Shown here: piece after piece, positions 37,732-46,190 of the stretch
Numbering within the stretch: the stretch's first letter is position 1
Layout of the letters: each line of letters opens with the position of its first letter
Assembly: GCA_030538255.1 (NCBI GenBank)
Contig: JAUNUI010000004.1
Coordinates: forward strand, 1-64,000
DNA: 64,000 bases
DNA from: Pelistega sp.
Lineage (GTDB): Bacteria; Pseudomonadota; Gammaproteobacteria; Burkholderiales; Burkholderiaceae_B
Direction of reading: 5' to 3'
The notes under the pieces: model-generated
Seen by the model: only the letters and a program-made list of their open reading frames with translations
What the model was told of the DNA's origin: nothing
Database searches by the model: none
Translations under genes and position numbers: made by a program

Positions 37732-38768
37732 ACCTAGCACAGTTTTATCCCTGGCAAGTAGATACTGCCAAAGCCTGGCTAACTCAGCGGGAACGCTTTG
37801 CGCATGCTTGGCTTATTCATGGTCCTGAGGGAGTCGGTAAATTAAATTTTTCTCTGGCGGCAGCGGCAAGTCTGCTCTGTACTGATGCACGTGAAGGTAT
37901 CGCGTGCGGTAAATGTCAGTCATGTCATTGGTTTAGTTTAGGCAATCATATGGATTTTCGTTTGGTGCTACCTGATGCCTTAAGCGATAAATTAGGACTA
38001 AGTACTGAGGATTCAAGCAAAGATAAAACAACGGAAACTAAGCTGTCGAATGAAATTCGTATTGAACAAGTACGGCAGTTAGAGGACTTTATGGGCTTGA
38101 CCACTCATCAAGGTGGCTTGCGTGTTGTTGTGCTTGGTCCTGCAGAGGCACTTAATACGGCATCAGCGAATGCAATTTTAAAAGTTCTTGAAGAACCGAA
38201 TCAGAATACCGTCTTTCTGCTGTATACGCATGCTCCGCAAAAATTATTGCCAACGATTATATCGCGTTGTCGACGTCTGCCCTTAACTATACCTGAGCGC
38301 GCCGTTGCGCAAGCGTGGTTACAAGCTCAGGGGGTAAATCAAGCAGAATTGTGGCTGGCCGCTGCTGCAGGTGCGCCTTTGCGTGCTTTGGAGTCCAGTG
38401 ACTCACCCCTTGAGCCCTTAGCATATTGGTTGCAAGCATTTGTTGAAGAACTCGTTCAGCGTCGCATGCCTGATCTTGATAGCTATGTGGCACGCCTTGA
38501 GAAAGTCGCTAATGCGCAGTGGATTGATAGTTTACAACGCTTGTGCATCGATTTAAATTTATTGCATTACTCATTGCCCTTGCGCTTTTTTCCGAGTTTA
38601 GAAGCCTTGCTACAAGGTTTAGCTACGCAGGTTAATCCTGTAAAACTGGCTGAGTTGCAGGAGTATCTTAAGGGACAGCAGCGCTTAGCTAATCATCCTT
38701 TGAATGCGAAATTATTTATTCAATCGACGCTTCAACGTGTTGTTCTTTCGTGTTTAGCTAAAAAGTAA
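37728..38768 (+). CDS. holB: DNA polymerase III subunit delta'
   Basis: Clamp-loader subunit of the replicative polymerase. 346 residues with a degenerate AAA+ domain (HGPEGVGKLNF near 31-41), a zinc-binding cysteine cluster (CTDAREGIACGKCQSC, residues about 50-65), and the SRC motif in PTIISRCRRLPL that serves as arginine finger. Translation is coupled to tmk. Confidence 0.95.
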   Translation: MNLAQFYPWQVDTAKAWLTQRERFAHAWLIHGPEGVGKLNFSLAAAASLLCTDAREGIACGKCQSCHWFSLGNHMDFRLVLPDALSDKLGLSTEDSSKDKTTETKLSNEIRIEQVRQLEDFMGLTTHQGGLRVVVLGPAEALNTASANAILKVLEEPNQNTVFLLYTHAPQKLLPTIISRCRRLPLTIPERAVAQAWLQAQGVNQAELWLAAAAGAPLRALESSDSPLEPLAYWLQAFVEELVQRRMPDLDSYVARLEKVANAQWIDSLQRLCIDLNLLHYSLPLRFFPSLEALLQGLATQVNPVKLAELQEYLKGQQRLANHPLNAKLFIQSTLQRVVLSCLAKK

Positions 38769-38864
38769 TTTTCGGCTCTATGTTGTACAAACAACTGCCA
38801 TATATTTAAACATTAAAATAACTGTTATCTATTGTTCATCGTTATTGATCATTGCCTAATATAA

Positions 38865-38920
38865 CTTGCGAACTTGAGAGTGTCTGAGCTTCTATGCATG
38901 AAAGCTTGTGAACTTGAGAG
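38865..38920. repeat. 16-bp direct repeat before tatD
   Basis: CTTGCGAACTTGAGAG (38865-38880) and CTTGTGAACTTGAGAG (38905-38920), offset 40, one mismatch. AGCTT/AAGCT inverted pairs lie between them. Confidence 0.75.
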
Positions 38921-38963
38921 TTTCAGTGCGCTTAATTCGTTCTATTTAATTTTAAAGTAAGAT

Positions 38964-39734
38964 ATGTTTATTGACTCACATTGTCATTTAGATTTCCCTC
39001 AATTGCGAGAGGATCTACCGCAAATTCTGCAACAGATGCAGACGAATCAGGTTAACCATGCCTTATGCGTCAGTATTAATTTACCTGATTGGCAAGGGCT
39101 TATTGAGATGGTTGAGGCACATGAATGTCTATCAGCATCAGTGGGGGTGCATCCTGATTATCAAGATACGCCAGAGCCAAGTGTTGAGCAACTCGTGGAG
39201 ATGGCGCAACATCCGAAAGTGGTCGCCATTGGAGAGACAGGCTTAGATTATTATCGTTTGAGTGAGCCTTTAGACTGGCAAAGAGAGCGTTTTCGTGTGC
39301 ATATACGAGCGGCGGTTCAAGCGCAGCTGCCCTTAATCATTCACACGCGTGCCGCAAGTGCGGATACGATTCGTTTGATGCAAGAAGAGGGGGCTGAACG
39401 CTGCGGGGGTGTGATGCATTGCTTCACAGAGAGTTGGGAAGTGGCGCAACAGGCCTTAGCCTTAGGGTTTTATATTTCCATGTCTGGGATTGTGAGTTTT
39501 AAGAATGCCGTCGAGATTCAAGAGGTGGCGTGTAAGGTGCCTTTGGAACGTTTGTTGATTGAAACGGATTCACCTTATCTAGCGCCCGTGCCATTTCGCG
39601 GTAAGCGTAATGATCCTTCGAAAGTTATGCATGTGGCAGAAAAAATTGCTGAACTTCGTGGTGTTTCTGTAGAAGAGATTGCCACTGCGACACGCGAGAA
39701 TTTTTACCGTTTGTTCTCGAAAGCGGGAACTTGA
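38964..39734 (+). CDS. tatD: TatD family metal-dependent hydrolase
   Basis: A 256-residue TIM-barrel of the TatD/YcfH group (DNA exonuclease or deoxyribonuclease activity is known for relatives). Metal ligands: SHCHLDF at the N-terminus, GETGLDYY near 92-99, HTR near 128, HCFTE and the ETDSPYLAP motif near 204-212. The last 20 codons are duplicated immediately downstream (39741-39800). Confidence 0.93.
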   Translation: MFIDSHCHLDFPQLREDLPQILQQMQTNQVNHALCVSINLPDWQGLIEMVEAHECLSASVGVHPDYQDTPEPSVEQLVEMAQHPKVVAIGETGLDYYRLSEPLDWQRERFRVHIRAAVQAQLPLIIHTRAASADTIRLMQEEGAERCGGVMHCFTESWEVAQQALALGFYISMSGIVSFKNAVEIQEVACKVPLERLLIETDSPYLAPVPFRGKRNDPSKVMHVAEKIAELRGVSVEEIATATRENFYRLFSKAGT

Positions 39735-39800
39735 TGTCAAAGAGATTGCCACAGCGACACGCGAGAATTTTAATGTTTGTTCTCGAAAGCCAGAATTTGA
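39674..39800 (+). repeat. Tandem duplication of the tatD 3' end including stop
   Basis: Copy 1 (39674-39734, inside tatD) and copy 2 (39741-39800, downstream) match over about 60 bp with roughly six substitutions and one 1-bp gap. Both finish in TTGA, and TGA is the tatD stop. Each contains the inverted pair CGAGAA/TTCTCG (39695-39700 with 39714-39719; 39762-39767 with 39780-39785). The stem is unchanged while its loop differs. Confidence 0.9.
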
Positions 39801-40038
39801 GTAATTGCGAGTAGTCGTTGTGAGTATATATTCACAATCTTTTACTGATTTTGCCGCTTTTATCGGTTATCCTTAATTCATTCTTCTATGAGTAGAGGGT
39901 AGTCGTCGATTATGCCGCTCAGTTGTTGAGATATTCTTTTATGCGTGAAGGTCTTATTAATTCTGCTTATTGGGCATTATGAAGGGTAGGACACAATATT
40001 TTTCACGCCTTATTGCGTTTTTTTTACGTTGAGGTTGT
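39801..40038. other. Spacer before the ankyrin gene
   Basis: About 240 bp after the duplicated tatD tail. No gene is visible. GAGG lies 4 bp before the next ATG; a promoter is expected here but was not identified with confidence. Confidence 0.4.
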
Positions 40039-40683
40039 ATGTTAAAACACAGAATTTTTTCATTATTACTGGCTAGTGGTTTAGCGATTAGTACAACAGC
40101 TATGGCCAACTCTTCGAGTTGGTGGAATGATGTTAAGAACGATCGCGCCAACAGTATTACTCAAGCGATTGAACAAGGACAGGATCCGAATGTGCTGAAT
40201 GCTGATGGTAATCCTGCCATTATCGTTGCTGTTCGTGAAGACTCGCCCAGAGCATTTACCGCTTTAGCGGAGAATCCTAAAACCGATGTCAATATTGAAA
40301 GCCTGTCTGGCGAGACTCCTTTAATGTATGCCGCGATTACAGGCAATCTTGATGTGGCCCGTGTTTTAGTGAATCGTGGTGCACAAGTTAATCGCCTAGG
40401 CTGGGCCCCCTTGCATTATGCCGCCGTGAAAGGTCAAACCAAAATGGTTGAGTATTTACTGGAGCAAGGTGCATTTCCGAACGCACCCGCGGCCGAAGGA
40501 AGTTCACCTATCTTACTCGCGGTTAGTTCACGTAATGAAGCCACTGTCCGTGCTTTATTGAAGGCGGGGGCGGATCCGCGTGCGGTCAATCAGGAACGCT
40601 TAAATGCGATTGAATTGGCGCAAAGAATGAAACTCACATCAATTGAGAAGCTTTTGCAAGGCAATGCTTCAAATAAGAAGTAA
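40039..40683 (+). CDS. Periplasmic ankyrin-repeat protein
   Basis: 214 residues: a signal peptide with cleavage after AMA (residue 23), then about four ankyrin repeats. The clearest are GETPLMYAAITGNLDVARVL, the next starting APLHYAAVKGQ, and SPILLAVSSRNEATVRALL. Short exported ankyrin proteins next to tatD are common in this bacterial group; they are assumed to bind protein partners in the periplasm. The target is unknown. Confidence 0.85.
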   Translation: MLKHRIFSLLLASGLAISTTAMANSSSWWNDVKNDRANSITQAIEQGQDPNVLNADGNPAIIVAVREDSPRAFTALAENPKTDVNIESLSGETPLMYAAITGNLDVARVLVNRGAQVNRLGWAPLHYAAVKGQTKMVEYLLEQGAFPNAPAAEGSSPILLAVSSRNEATVRALLKAGADPRAVNQERLNAIELAQRMKLTSIEKLLQGNASNKK

Positions 40684-40712
40684 ATTTAAATGCTATTGTC
40701 ATTGAGATCAGG

Positions 40713-40774
40713 ACACTATAGCGTCTCTAAATATATAGAAGCAAAGGTATAACGAACAGATGTCGCTATAGTGT
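40713..40774. repeat. 11-bp inverted repeat after the ankyrin gene
   Basis: ACACTATAGCG (40713-40723) is exactly inverse to CGCTATAGTGT (40764-40774) across a 40-nt loop. It may be a transcription-end or mRNA-stability structure, or a protein site. Confidence 0.6.
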
Positions 40775-40910
40775 ATAACATAGCATTAGCTCTGAAAGAG
40801 GGTATATGCTAAATTATTCTCATGGTAAATGCTCGTTCGTTGGCTACTGTTTAGGGAATCGACGCGGTGGGTTTTTCGATAAATTGGTATATTTCAATAT
40901 AGAGAATTGT

Positions 40911-41684
40911 ATGAATAAGTTTCCATCACTTGCTGCTTTACTGCTCATGCTGTCGTACGGTGCTACGGCTCATGCCGAACAAAATTATTGTGAAAGTCCC
41001 TGGTTTGCTAATGGCAAGCAATTGCAAGTGACTGTGCCTACTCAGGGCGTTGACTTGACCTTAACCTTTGCTAATGTACAGAAGACTAATGCCATGCAGT
41101 GTTCCGCTCAGTTACATGTACAAGGGCAAGCACCAGTGAGCCAATTGGGTCTCGTGGTTTCAGCTCAAGGCAATTTGCAATTGGATGTGCAAGAGAATCA
41201 ATCAAGTCTAAGCGGTACTATTAACTCACCAGGTCCAGGTGGCATGTGGCTACAAAATAAGCTTAATATTCAATTAAATGGCTATTTTTTAAAGCCAGCG
41301 AATCGTGTGTTAGCTGGGAATACTACACTAGAGCGCCGTATCAAAGCTGATTCCAAAGGTGATTTATTCTTAGCGCAAGGTATGCCTAAGGTTGGCTCCG
41401 CTTCGGTAGACGATTTACAAGTCCATGTGAAGTCAGGGCAAGTCGGCAGCCTGCAAACTACACCGACCTCGCATGGTGCTTTACAGTGTCAGCCAATAAG
41501 CTATCAGGCTCAGGTTACGGCGGGATCAATGCGTAATAGTATTGATAAAAGAACTAAGCAGTTAGCCAATCCTAAGTGGGTTGATTTAACCGATTGGTAT
41601 TGCCCTGAGGCAGGCTTAAGTTTGAAGACCGTAGTGAATGAAGGCAAACAGAATTATACGGTGGATATTAAGGTATTGAACTAA
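40911..41684 (+). CDS. Secreted protein of unknown function with four cysteines
   Basis: 257 residues from the ATG at 40911, chosen because it opens with a clean signal peptide (MNKFPSLAALLLMLSYGATA, cleavage after AHA at 22); an ATG at 40806 would bury this. The mature part is beta-rich, with polar and hydrophobic residues alternating, and has four cysteines (C27 and those in MQCSA, LQCQP and WYCPE), which suits two disulfides. GTINSPGPGGMW is a glycine-rich turn. I do not recognise a family. It follows the ankyrin gene in the same direction after 227 bp. Confidence 0.7.
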   Translation: MNKFPSLAALLLMLSYGATAHAEQNYCESPWFANGKQLQVTVPTQGVDLTLTFANVQKTNAMQCSAQLHVQGQAPVSQLGLVVSAQGNLQLDVQENQSSLSGTINSPGPGGMWLQNKLNIQLNGYFLKPANRVLAGNTTLERRIKADSKGDLFLAQGMPKVGSASVDDLQVHVKSGQVGSLQTTPTSHGALQCQPISYQAQVTAGSMRNSIDKRTKQLANPKWVDLTDWYCPEAGLSLKTVVNEGKQNYTVDIKVLN

Positions 41685-41760
41685 GCACTTTAAGCACTGT
41701 AAGTATTAAGGCCTTGGACTCATGAATAGCTAGTTTTACATAATCTATGAATATTTTGGT

Positions 41761-42237
41761 TTAATCGCTTAATAGTTTTTCAATTGCCTGGGCGAGTTGC
41801 TCAGGCTTTTTCGTTGGGGCAAAGCGCGCAACAACTTGGCCAGAACGATTAATCAGAAACTTCGTAAAATTCCATTTAATACTAGCGCCTAGGAGGCCTT
41901 TCTTCTCATGTGTTAGCCATTGGTATAGAGGATCGGCTCCTAGGCCCTTAACCTCAATTTTACGGCTAATTGGGAAACTCACACCATAATTGAGTTCGCA
42001 GAATTGTTGAATTTCTTGGTCACTACCCGGTTCTTGCTGTGAGAACTGATTACAAGGGAAGGCGAGCACGATGAATCCCTGCTCACGATAGCGCTGATAA
42101 AGTTCTTCAAGACCTTGGTATTGCGGTGTAAAGCCACACTTGGAAGCGACATTCACGACCAAGATTACCTTGCCTTGAAGGTCTTCTGAGGGCAGGGCTT
42201 GGCCATTGCTCAGCACTATTGGGAAATCAGTGATCAT
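41761..42237 (-). CDS. Glutathione peroxidase family thiol peroxidase
   Basis: 158 residues of the BtuE/Gpx family, cysteine type. The catalytic tetrad is visible as C34 (NVASKCGFTPQY), Q64 (FPCNQF), W132 and N133 (IKWNF). C80 may be the resolving cysteine of thioredoxin-dependent forms. It is the last gene of the minus-strand antiporter operon, 15 bp after rhtA. Confidence 0.93.
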   Translation of the reverse strand: MITDFPIVLSNGQALPSEDLQGKVILVVNVASKCGFTPQYQGLEELYQRYREQGFIVLAFPCNQFSQQEPGSDQEIQQFCELNYGVSFPISRKIEVKGLGADPLYQWLTHEKKGLLGASIKWNFTKFLINRSGQVVARFAPTKKPEQLAQAIEKLLSD

Positions 42238-42252
42238 CAGTGGTGTCCTTGA

Positions 42253-43143
42253 TTAGTCTTTATCAATCAGTTTCTTCTTGGCGGTTAGTGTGCAGCCCAT
42301 GGAAGCGATAACAATACAGATAATGGCTAAAACTTGCCTTAAGCTTAGCATTTCGTGCAGGATAATGGCACCGGCAATTGCCCCGAATGCTGGTTCAAGA
42401 CTTAGCAGTACGCCGAAGGTTTTACGATGCAGGGTGCGTAGGGAAATCATCTCTAAGGAATAAGGCAAGGCGCTAGAAAGTACGCCAACCGTAAGACCAA
42501 AGAGAAATAAATCAGGACGCCATAAACCATCGAGTCCAATATGGCCAATACTGAAGGGAAGGGTCATCAAGGCGGCGATCGTAATACCATAGGTTGTGGC
42601 TTGCCCAGGATGAATATGACGTACCCCTTGGCCAGCGACAATATATAAAGCCCAAAAAATGGCGGCTCCAGCGGCATAAAGAACACCCACAGGATCAAGG
42701 TTTTCAACACCATCATCGATGCCTAAGAGCAAATACATGCCCACTAATACTAGGCCAATCCAAACAAAATCAGAGCGTTGACGCGAAGAAATTAGTGCGA
42801 GTCCTAAGGGACCTAAGAACTCAATGGCAATCGCTAGTCCTAAAGGAATATGGCGGATTGACATATAAAATAGAAAATTAATGAGACCTAAGGAAATGCC
42901 GTAGTAAAGTAGTTGCGGTATATAACGTGGATTAAAGCCAAAGCGCCATGGGCGCCAGATTATCCATAATAAAATGGCAGAGAAAAGAAGCCGATAACTG
43001 GTTGTGCCCTGAGCGCCGAGCTCAGTAAAAAGGGACTTTGCAAACGAAGTCCCTACACATAATGAAATCATTGAGGCCACAAGAGCCAGTACACCTATAG
43101 AATAAGGGTACTGACTTTGGTGGCTAAGAGTTTTTGCGTTCAT
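42253..43143 (-). CDS. rhtA: EamA/RhtA family inner-membrane exporter
   Basis: 296 residues with ten membrane segments in two EamA halves. It resembles E. coli RhtA (threonine/homoserine efflux) throughout: FAKSLF near 34-39, YGISLGLINFLFYMSI, IAIEFLGPLGLAL, ALPYSLEMISL and EPAFGAIAG. The start overlaps the end of mrpG by 20 bp, which ties it to the antiporter operon. The substrate is inferred from similarity only. Confidence 0.85.
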   Translation of the reverse strand: MNAKTLSHQSQYPYSIGVLALVASMISLCVGTSFAKSLFTELGAQGTTSYRLLFSAILLWIIWRPWRFGFNPRYIPQLLYYGISLGLINFLFYMSIRHIPLGLAIAIEFLGPLGLALISSRQRSDFVWIGLVLVGMYLLLGIDDGVENLDPVGVLYAAGAAIFWALYIVAGQGVRHIHPGQATTYGITIAALMTLPFSIGHIGLDGLWRPDLFLFGLTVGVLSSALPYSLEMISLRTLHRKTFGVLLSLEPAFGAIAGAIILHEMLSLRQVLAIICIVIASMGCTLTAKKKLIDKD

Positions 43144-43444
43144 GGCGTAAAGTAGAAGAGCGCATCAACAACATAGCTGAAGCAGGTGAGGTTAAAAATA
43201 GGAAAATAATAATAATAATTTCGTGTAAGAATACGCGGTCTGATAGGTAGAGCGAAACGACTACGGATGCCAGTAAAACCAAGGCAGAACCAAATGTGTT
43301 GCCAAGTGTTGGTGCGTGGATTCTATCAGCAAATTCTTTGAAACGAATTAAACCGAAAGAGCCAATTAAACTGATTAAGCCAGCTGAAACCAAGAGGATG
43401 GCAATGATAATACTGGGAATTAAGGGAATAGGCTGCATCATCAT
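43124..43444 (-). CDS. mrpG: Mrp-type Na+/H+ antiporter subunit G
   Basis: 106 residues with three membrane helices; IGSFGLIRFKEFADRIHAPTLGNTFGSAL is the MrpG/PhaG hallmark (GLxRxxDxxxRxHAPT pattern, residues about 26-52). It overlaps mrpF by 4 bp. A small accessory subunit, needed for assembly of the complex. Confidence 0.95.
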   Translation of the reverse strand: MMMQPIPLIPSIIIAILLVSAGLISLIGSFGLIRFKEFADRIHAPTLGNTFGSALVLLASVVVSLYLSDRVFLHEIIIIIFLFLTSPASAMLLMRSSTLRHERKNS

Positions 43445-43722
43445 GGCTCAATGACCTCACCACGAAGTAAAAATTTAGCCAGTGCGACCGTACCAACAAA
43501 GCCAAAGAGCGCAATTAATAAGGCAATATCATAGTACCAAGAGGTGCGGTAATAGATGCCTAAAGTAATGACTAAAAGCATACAATTGATATACAGTGCG
43601 TCAAGCCCAAGTACGCGATCTTGTGGTGTGGGCCCTTTGAAAATACGCCACATACAACAAAAAGCCCCTAAGGCAAAACAAAACATAGCGAATTGACACG
43701 CTAAGGAGATGTAATTAATCAT
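43441..43722 (-). CDS. mrpF: Mrp-type Na+/H+ antiporter subunit F
   Basis: 93 residues, three helices; GPTPQDRVLGLDAL near 31-44 is the family signature (RxxxGPxxxDRVLxLD). It overlaps mrpE and mrpG by 4 bp each. Confidence 0.94.
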   Translation of the reverse strand: MINYISLACQFAMFCFALGAFCCMWRIFKGPTPQDRVLGLDALYINCMLLVITLGIYYRTSWYYDIALLIALFGFVGTVALAKFLLRGEVIEP

Positions 43723-44207
43723 TCAAAAATCTCCATTAAGTTTTTCTCGTAACGATTTTTAATGGTGCGAAACCATTCTGCTTCATCTTTTAGATCCAAG
43801 ACGTGTAAGCGAAGGATATAGTCTTTTTCAGTTAAACCCGACCAAACAGTGCCCGGTGTGAAGGTAACGATACAACCTAAAATGGCTAAGCCGTGTGGGT
43901 CGCGAATATCTAAGGGGATATACACATAGCCAGAAGTGAGTTCATAACGGCGAGGGTATAGGATTAATCCGGCCACATGAAAATTCGATTTAATCACATC
44001 ATAGATAACAATCGCAATTAATTTGAGTGTCACCAGCGGTTTGCGTGGATAGGCTAAATCTGGACGCATGCGTAAAGAGGTTAACATCAAGACAAAGCCA
44101 ATAATAAAGCCGAGTAGGACCTGTCCAACGGTAATCTCATTACCCAATAGGAGCCATAAGATTAAGAGCAGGCTTGTCATGGGTAGCCAGAAGAACATAC
44201 TTCTCAT
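43719..44207 (-). CDS. mrpE: Mrp-type Na+/H+ antiporter subunit E
   Basis: 162 residues: two N-terminal helices (about 6-45) and a soluble C-terminal domain with LGCIVTFTPGTVW (about 108-120), which is typical of MrpE/PhaE. It follows mrpD by one base. Confidence 0.94.
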   Translation of the reverse strand: MRSMFFWLPMTSLLLILWLLLGNEITVGQVLLGFIIGFVLMLTSLRMRPDLAYPRKPLVTLKLIAIVIYDVIKSNFHVAGLILYPRRYELTSGYVYIPLDIRDPHGLAILGCIVTFTPGTVWSGLTEKDYILRLHVLDLKDEAEWFRTIKNRYEKNLMEIFE

Positions 44208-44208
44208 C

Positions 44209-45846
44209 TTAATGACCTCCTACAGTAGGAACAGGGCGCTGTTGAAAGACCGCATCAATATATTGCATTGGGTCGTCTAGAGAGGCTGCTGTGGTATTCA
44301 TAAAGTGCATGACATCACTGGCAAAAATTGACATCCAAATGCAGACACCTAGCATGATCGTAACAGGTAATGCTTCACGCAGCATGAGTTTAGGGGTTTT
44401 TAGGGTACCAGAGCCCCAGAAAATGCGAATGCCTGTACGACCTAAAGCAATCACCGTGACCATACCAGAAATCAACATGAATGCAACCAAGAACCAAGCG
44501 TTATAAGATGCTGAGCCCATTTCAATACTGGTTAAGGTAATGGCTTGTGAGAGTAGGGCAAACTTCGCTAAGAATCCGGAGAAGGGGGGTAGGCCAGCCA
44601 CAATTAGCACACACGTAAAGAAGGCTAGGCCTAAAAAAGCCATGGCAGCTGGGATTGCTACGCCCACGGCTTCACCCGCGTAGTCAGATTTAGTATCTTG
44701 CTCTTCTAGGCCAAATGCTTCAAGACTGACAGACAGTACGCTTGTCTGTACCGATTCTGTGCGACGAATTAACTCCGCTAGAAGGAAAGAGGCTCCAATC
44801 ACCATTACGGAGCTGACAAGATAATAGAGTGATGGGCCAGTTAAGGCAACACCAGGCATGCCTAGCGCGGTTAAAAGGGTGCCGGAAGAAATCAGCACAC
44901 AATATGTGAACATACGAGCGAGATTTTTTTCAGCCAATAAGCCAATTGAACCGAAGATAAGGGTGGCTAAGCCAATGAAATACATCCAAGTACCACCGAA
45001 AGCAGCGGGTGCGCCCGTTGGCAATAGCAATGAACCGAGGCGTAGTAAGGCGTAGATACCGACTTTTGTCATTAAAGAGAACATGGCGGCGACAGGCGCT
45101 GAAGCTGAAGAATAAGCATCCGTTAACCAGAAACTTAATGGCCAAGCTGCGGCTTTAATCAAGAACGCCGTACCTAAAATGGCGCATGCGGCTTCAAAGA
45201 GTTGGCGCTCACTGGCTTCTAATACACCGGCTTTCATGCCAAGGTCAGCCATCGCTAGCGTACCTGTCACAGAGTAAAGCATAGCGATACCAATTAGCAT
45301 CAAGAAAGCACCGATTAGGTTGACGACAATATAATGGAAGCCTGAGCTTACGCGACGCTCACCAGAACCGTGTAGCAGCAAGCCATAAGAACCCGCGAGC
45401 AAGATTTCAAAGAAGACGAAAAGATTAAATAGGTCGCCGGTTAGGAAGGCGCCATTAATTCCCAACATTAGGAATTGGAAAAGCGGGTGAAAGTGAATTC
45501 CCGCGCGATCCCAGACCGTAGTGGCATAGATTAAGCAGGTAAAACCTAGACCTGCACAAAGAACAAGCATTAAGGCGGATAGTTGGTCAACAACTAATAA
45601 GATGCCCAAGGGGACGTCCCAATTGCCGAGCAAATAGACACCAATATTATGTTGCCAGGGGTTACTTAAGATACCCGAGCTGGCGAGTAGAAGCGTAATG
45701 GCAACGGCTAATTGCAATAAGGCAGAAATAATACCAATAGAGGTGACAAGGCGGCGACGCTTCTCTTTCAGTAAGACCATTGCGGCTCCAGCAAACATTG
45801 GAATCGCAATGGAAAAAATAGGCAGTTGGTTTAACCAAGCATTCAT
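44209..45846 (-). CDS. mrpD: Mrp-type Na+/H+ antiporter subunit D
   Basis: A 545-residue NuoN-like ion-translocating subunit with about 14 helices. FVFFEILLAGSYGLLLHG (about 143-160) holds the conserved membrane Glu, and the HYIVVNL and KAAAWPLSFWLTDAYSSA segments carry the Lys residues of the proton path. It begins on the last base of the mrpC stop. Confidence 0.96.
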   Translation of the reverse strand: MNAWLNQLPIFSIAIPMFAGAAMVLLKEKRRRLVTSIGIISALLQLAVAITLLLASSGILSNPWQHNIGVYLLGNWDVPLGILLVVDQLSALMLVLCAGLGFTCLIYATTVWDRAGIHFHPLFQFLMLGINGAFLTGDLFNLFVFFEILLAGSYGLLLHGSGERRVSSGFHYIVVNLIGAFLMLIGIAMLYSVTGTLAMADLGMKAGVLEASERQLFEAACAILGTAFLIKAAAWPLSFWLTDAYSSASAPVAAMFSLMTKVGIYALLRLGSLLLPTGAPAAFGGTWMYFIGLATLIFGSIGLLAEKNLARMFTYCVLISSGTLLTALGMPGVALTGPSLYYLVSSVMVIGASFLLAELIRRTESVQTSVLSVSLEAFGLEEQDTKSDYAGEAVGVAIPAAMAFLGLAFFTCVLIVAGLPPFSGFLAKFALLSQAITLTSIEMGSASYNAWFLVAFMLISGMVTVIALGRTGIRIFWGSGTLKTPKLMLREALPVTIMLGVCIWMSIFASDVMHFMNTTAASLDDPMQYIDAVFQQRPVPTVGGH

Positions 45847-46190
45847 TATTGCTTACCTCCCAATCCATCAACGTGGTCGGAGTCGGTTAAGCCGCGTTGC
45901 GCCATAATCACCACAAGCATTAGGGCTGTGGTCGCAAAACCAATCACAATAGCGGTTAAGACGAGAGCTTGTGGTACAGGGTCGGCATATAAAATCGTGT
46001 CGACAGGGGCGTTACGCTTAATAATGGGAGGTGCACCTACAAAGAGTCGGCCCATGCCAAAGATAAAGAGGTTAACGGCATATGATATCAAGGTAATACC
46101 AACAACGACTTGGAAAGTACGAGGACGTAAAATTAGCCAGACGCCAGAACCCGCTAAAATACCAATCGCTAGAGAATAAACGAGTTCCAT
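45846..46190 (-). CDS. mrpC: Mrp-type Na+/H+ antiporter subunit C
   Basis: A 114-residue NuoK-like subunit with three helices. GISLISYAVNLFIFGMGRL (about 32-51) and DPVPQALVLTAIVIGFATTAL (about 71-91) are family motifs. One-base overlaps with mrpA and mrpD (TAATG) imply coupled translation. Confidence 0.95.
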   Translation of the reverse strand: MELVYSLAIGILAGSGVWLILRPRTFQVVVGITLISYAVNLFIFGMGRLFVGAPPIIKRNAPVDTILYADPVPQALVLTAIVIGFATTALMLVVIMAQRGLTDSDHVDGLGGKQ

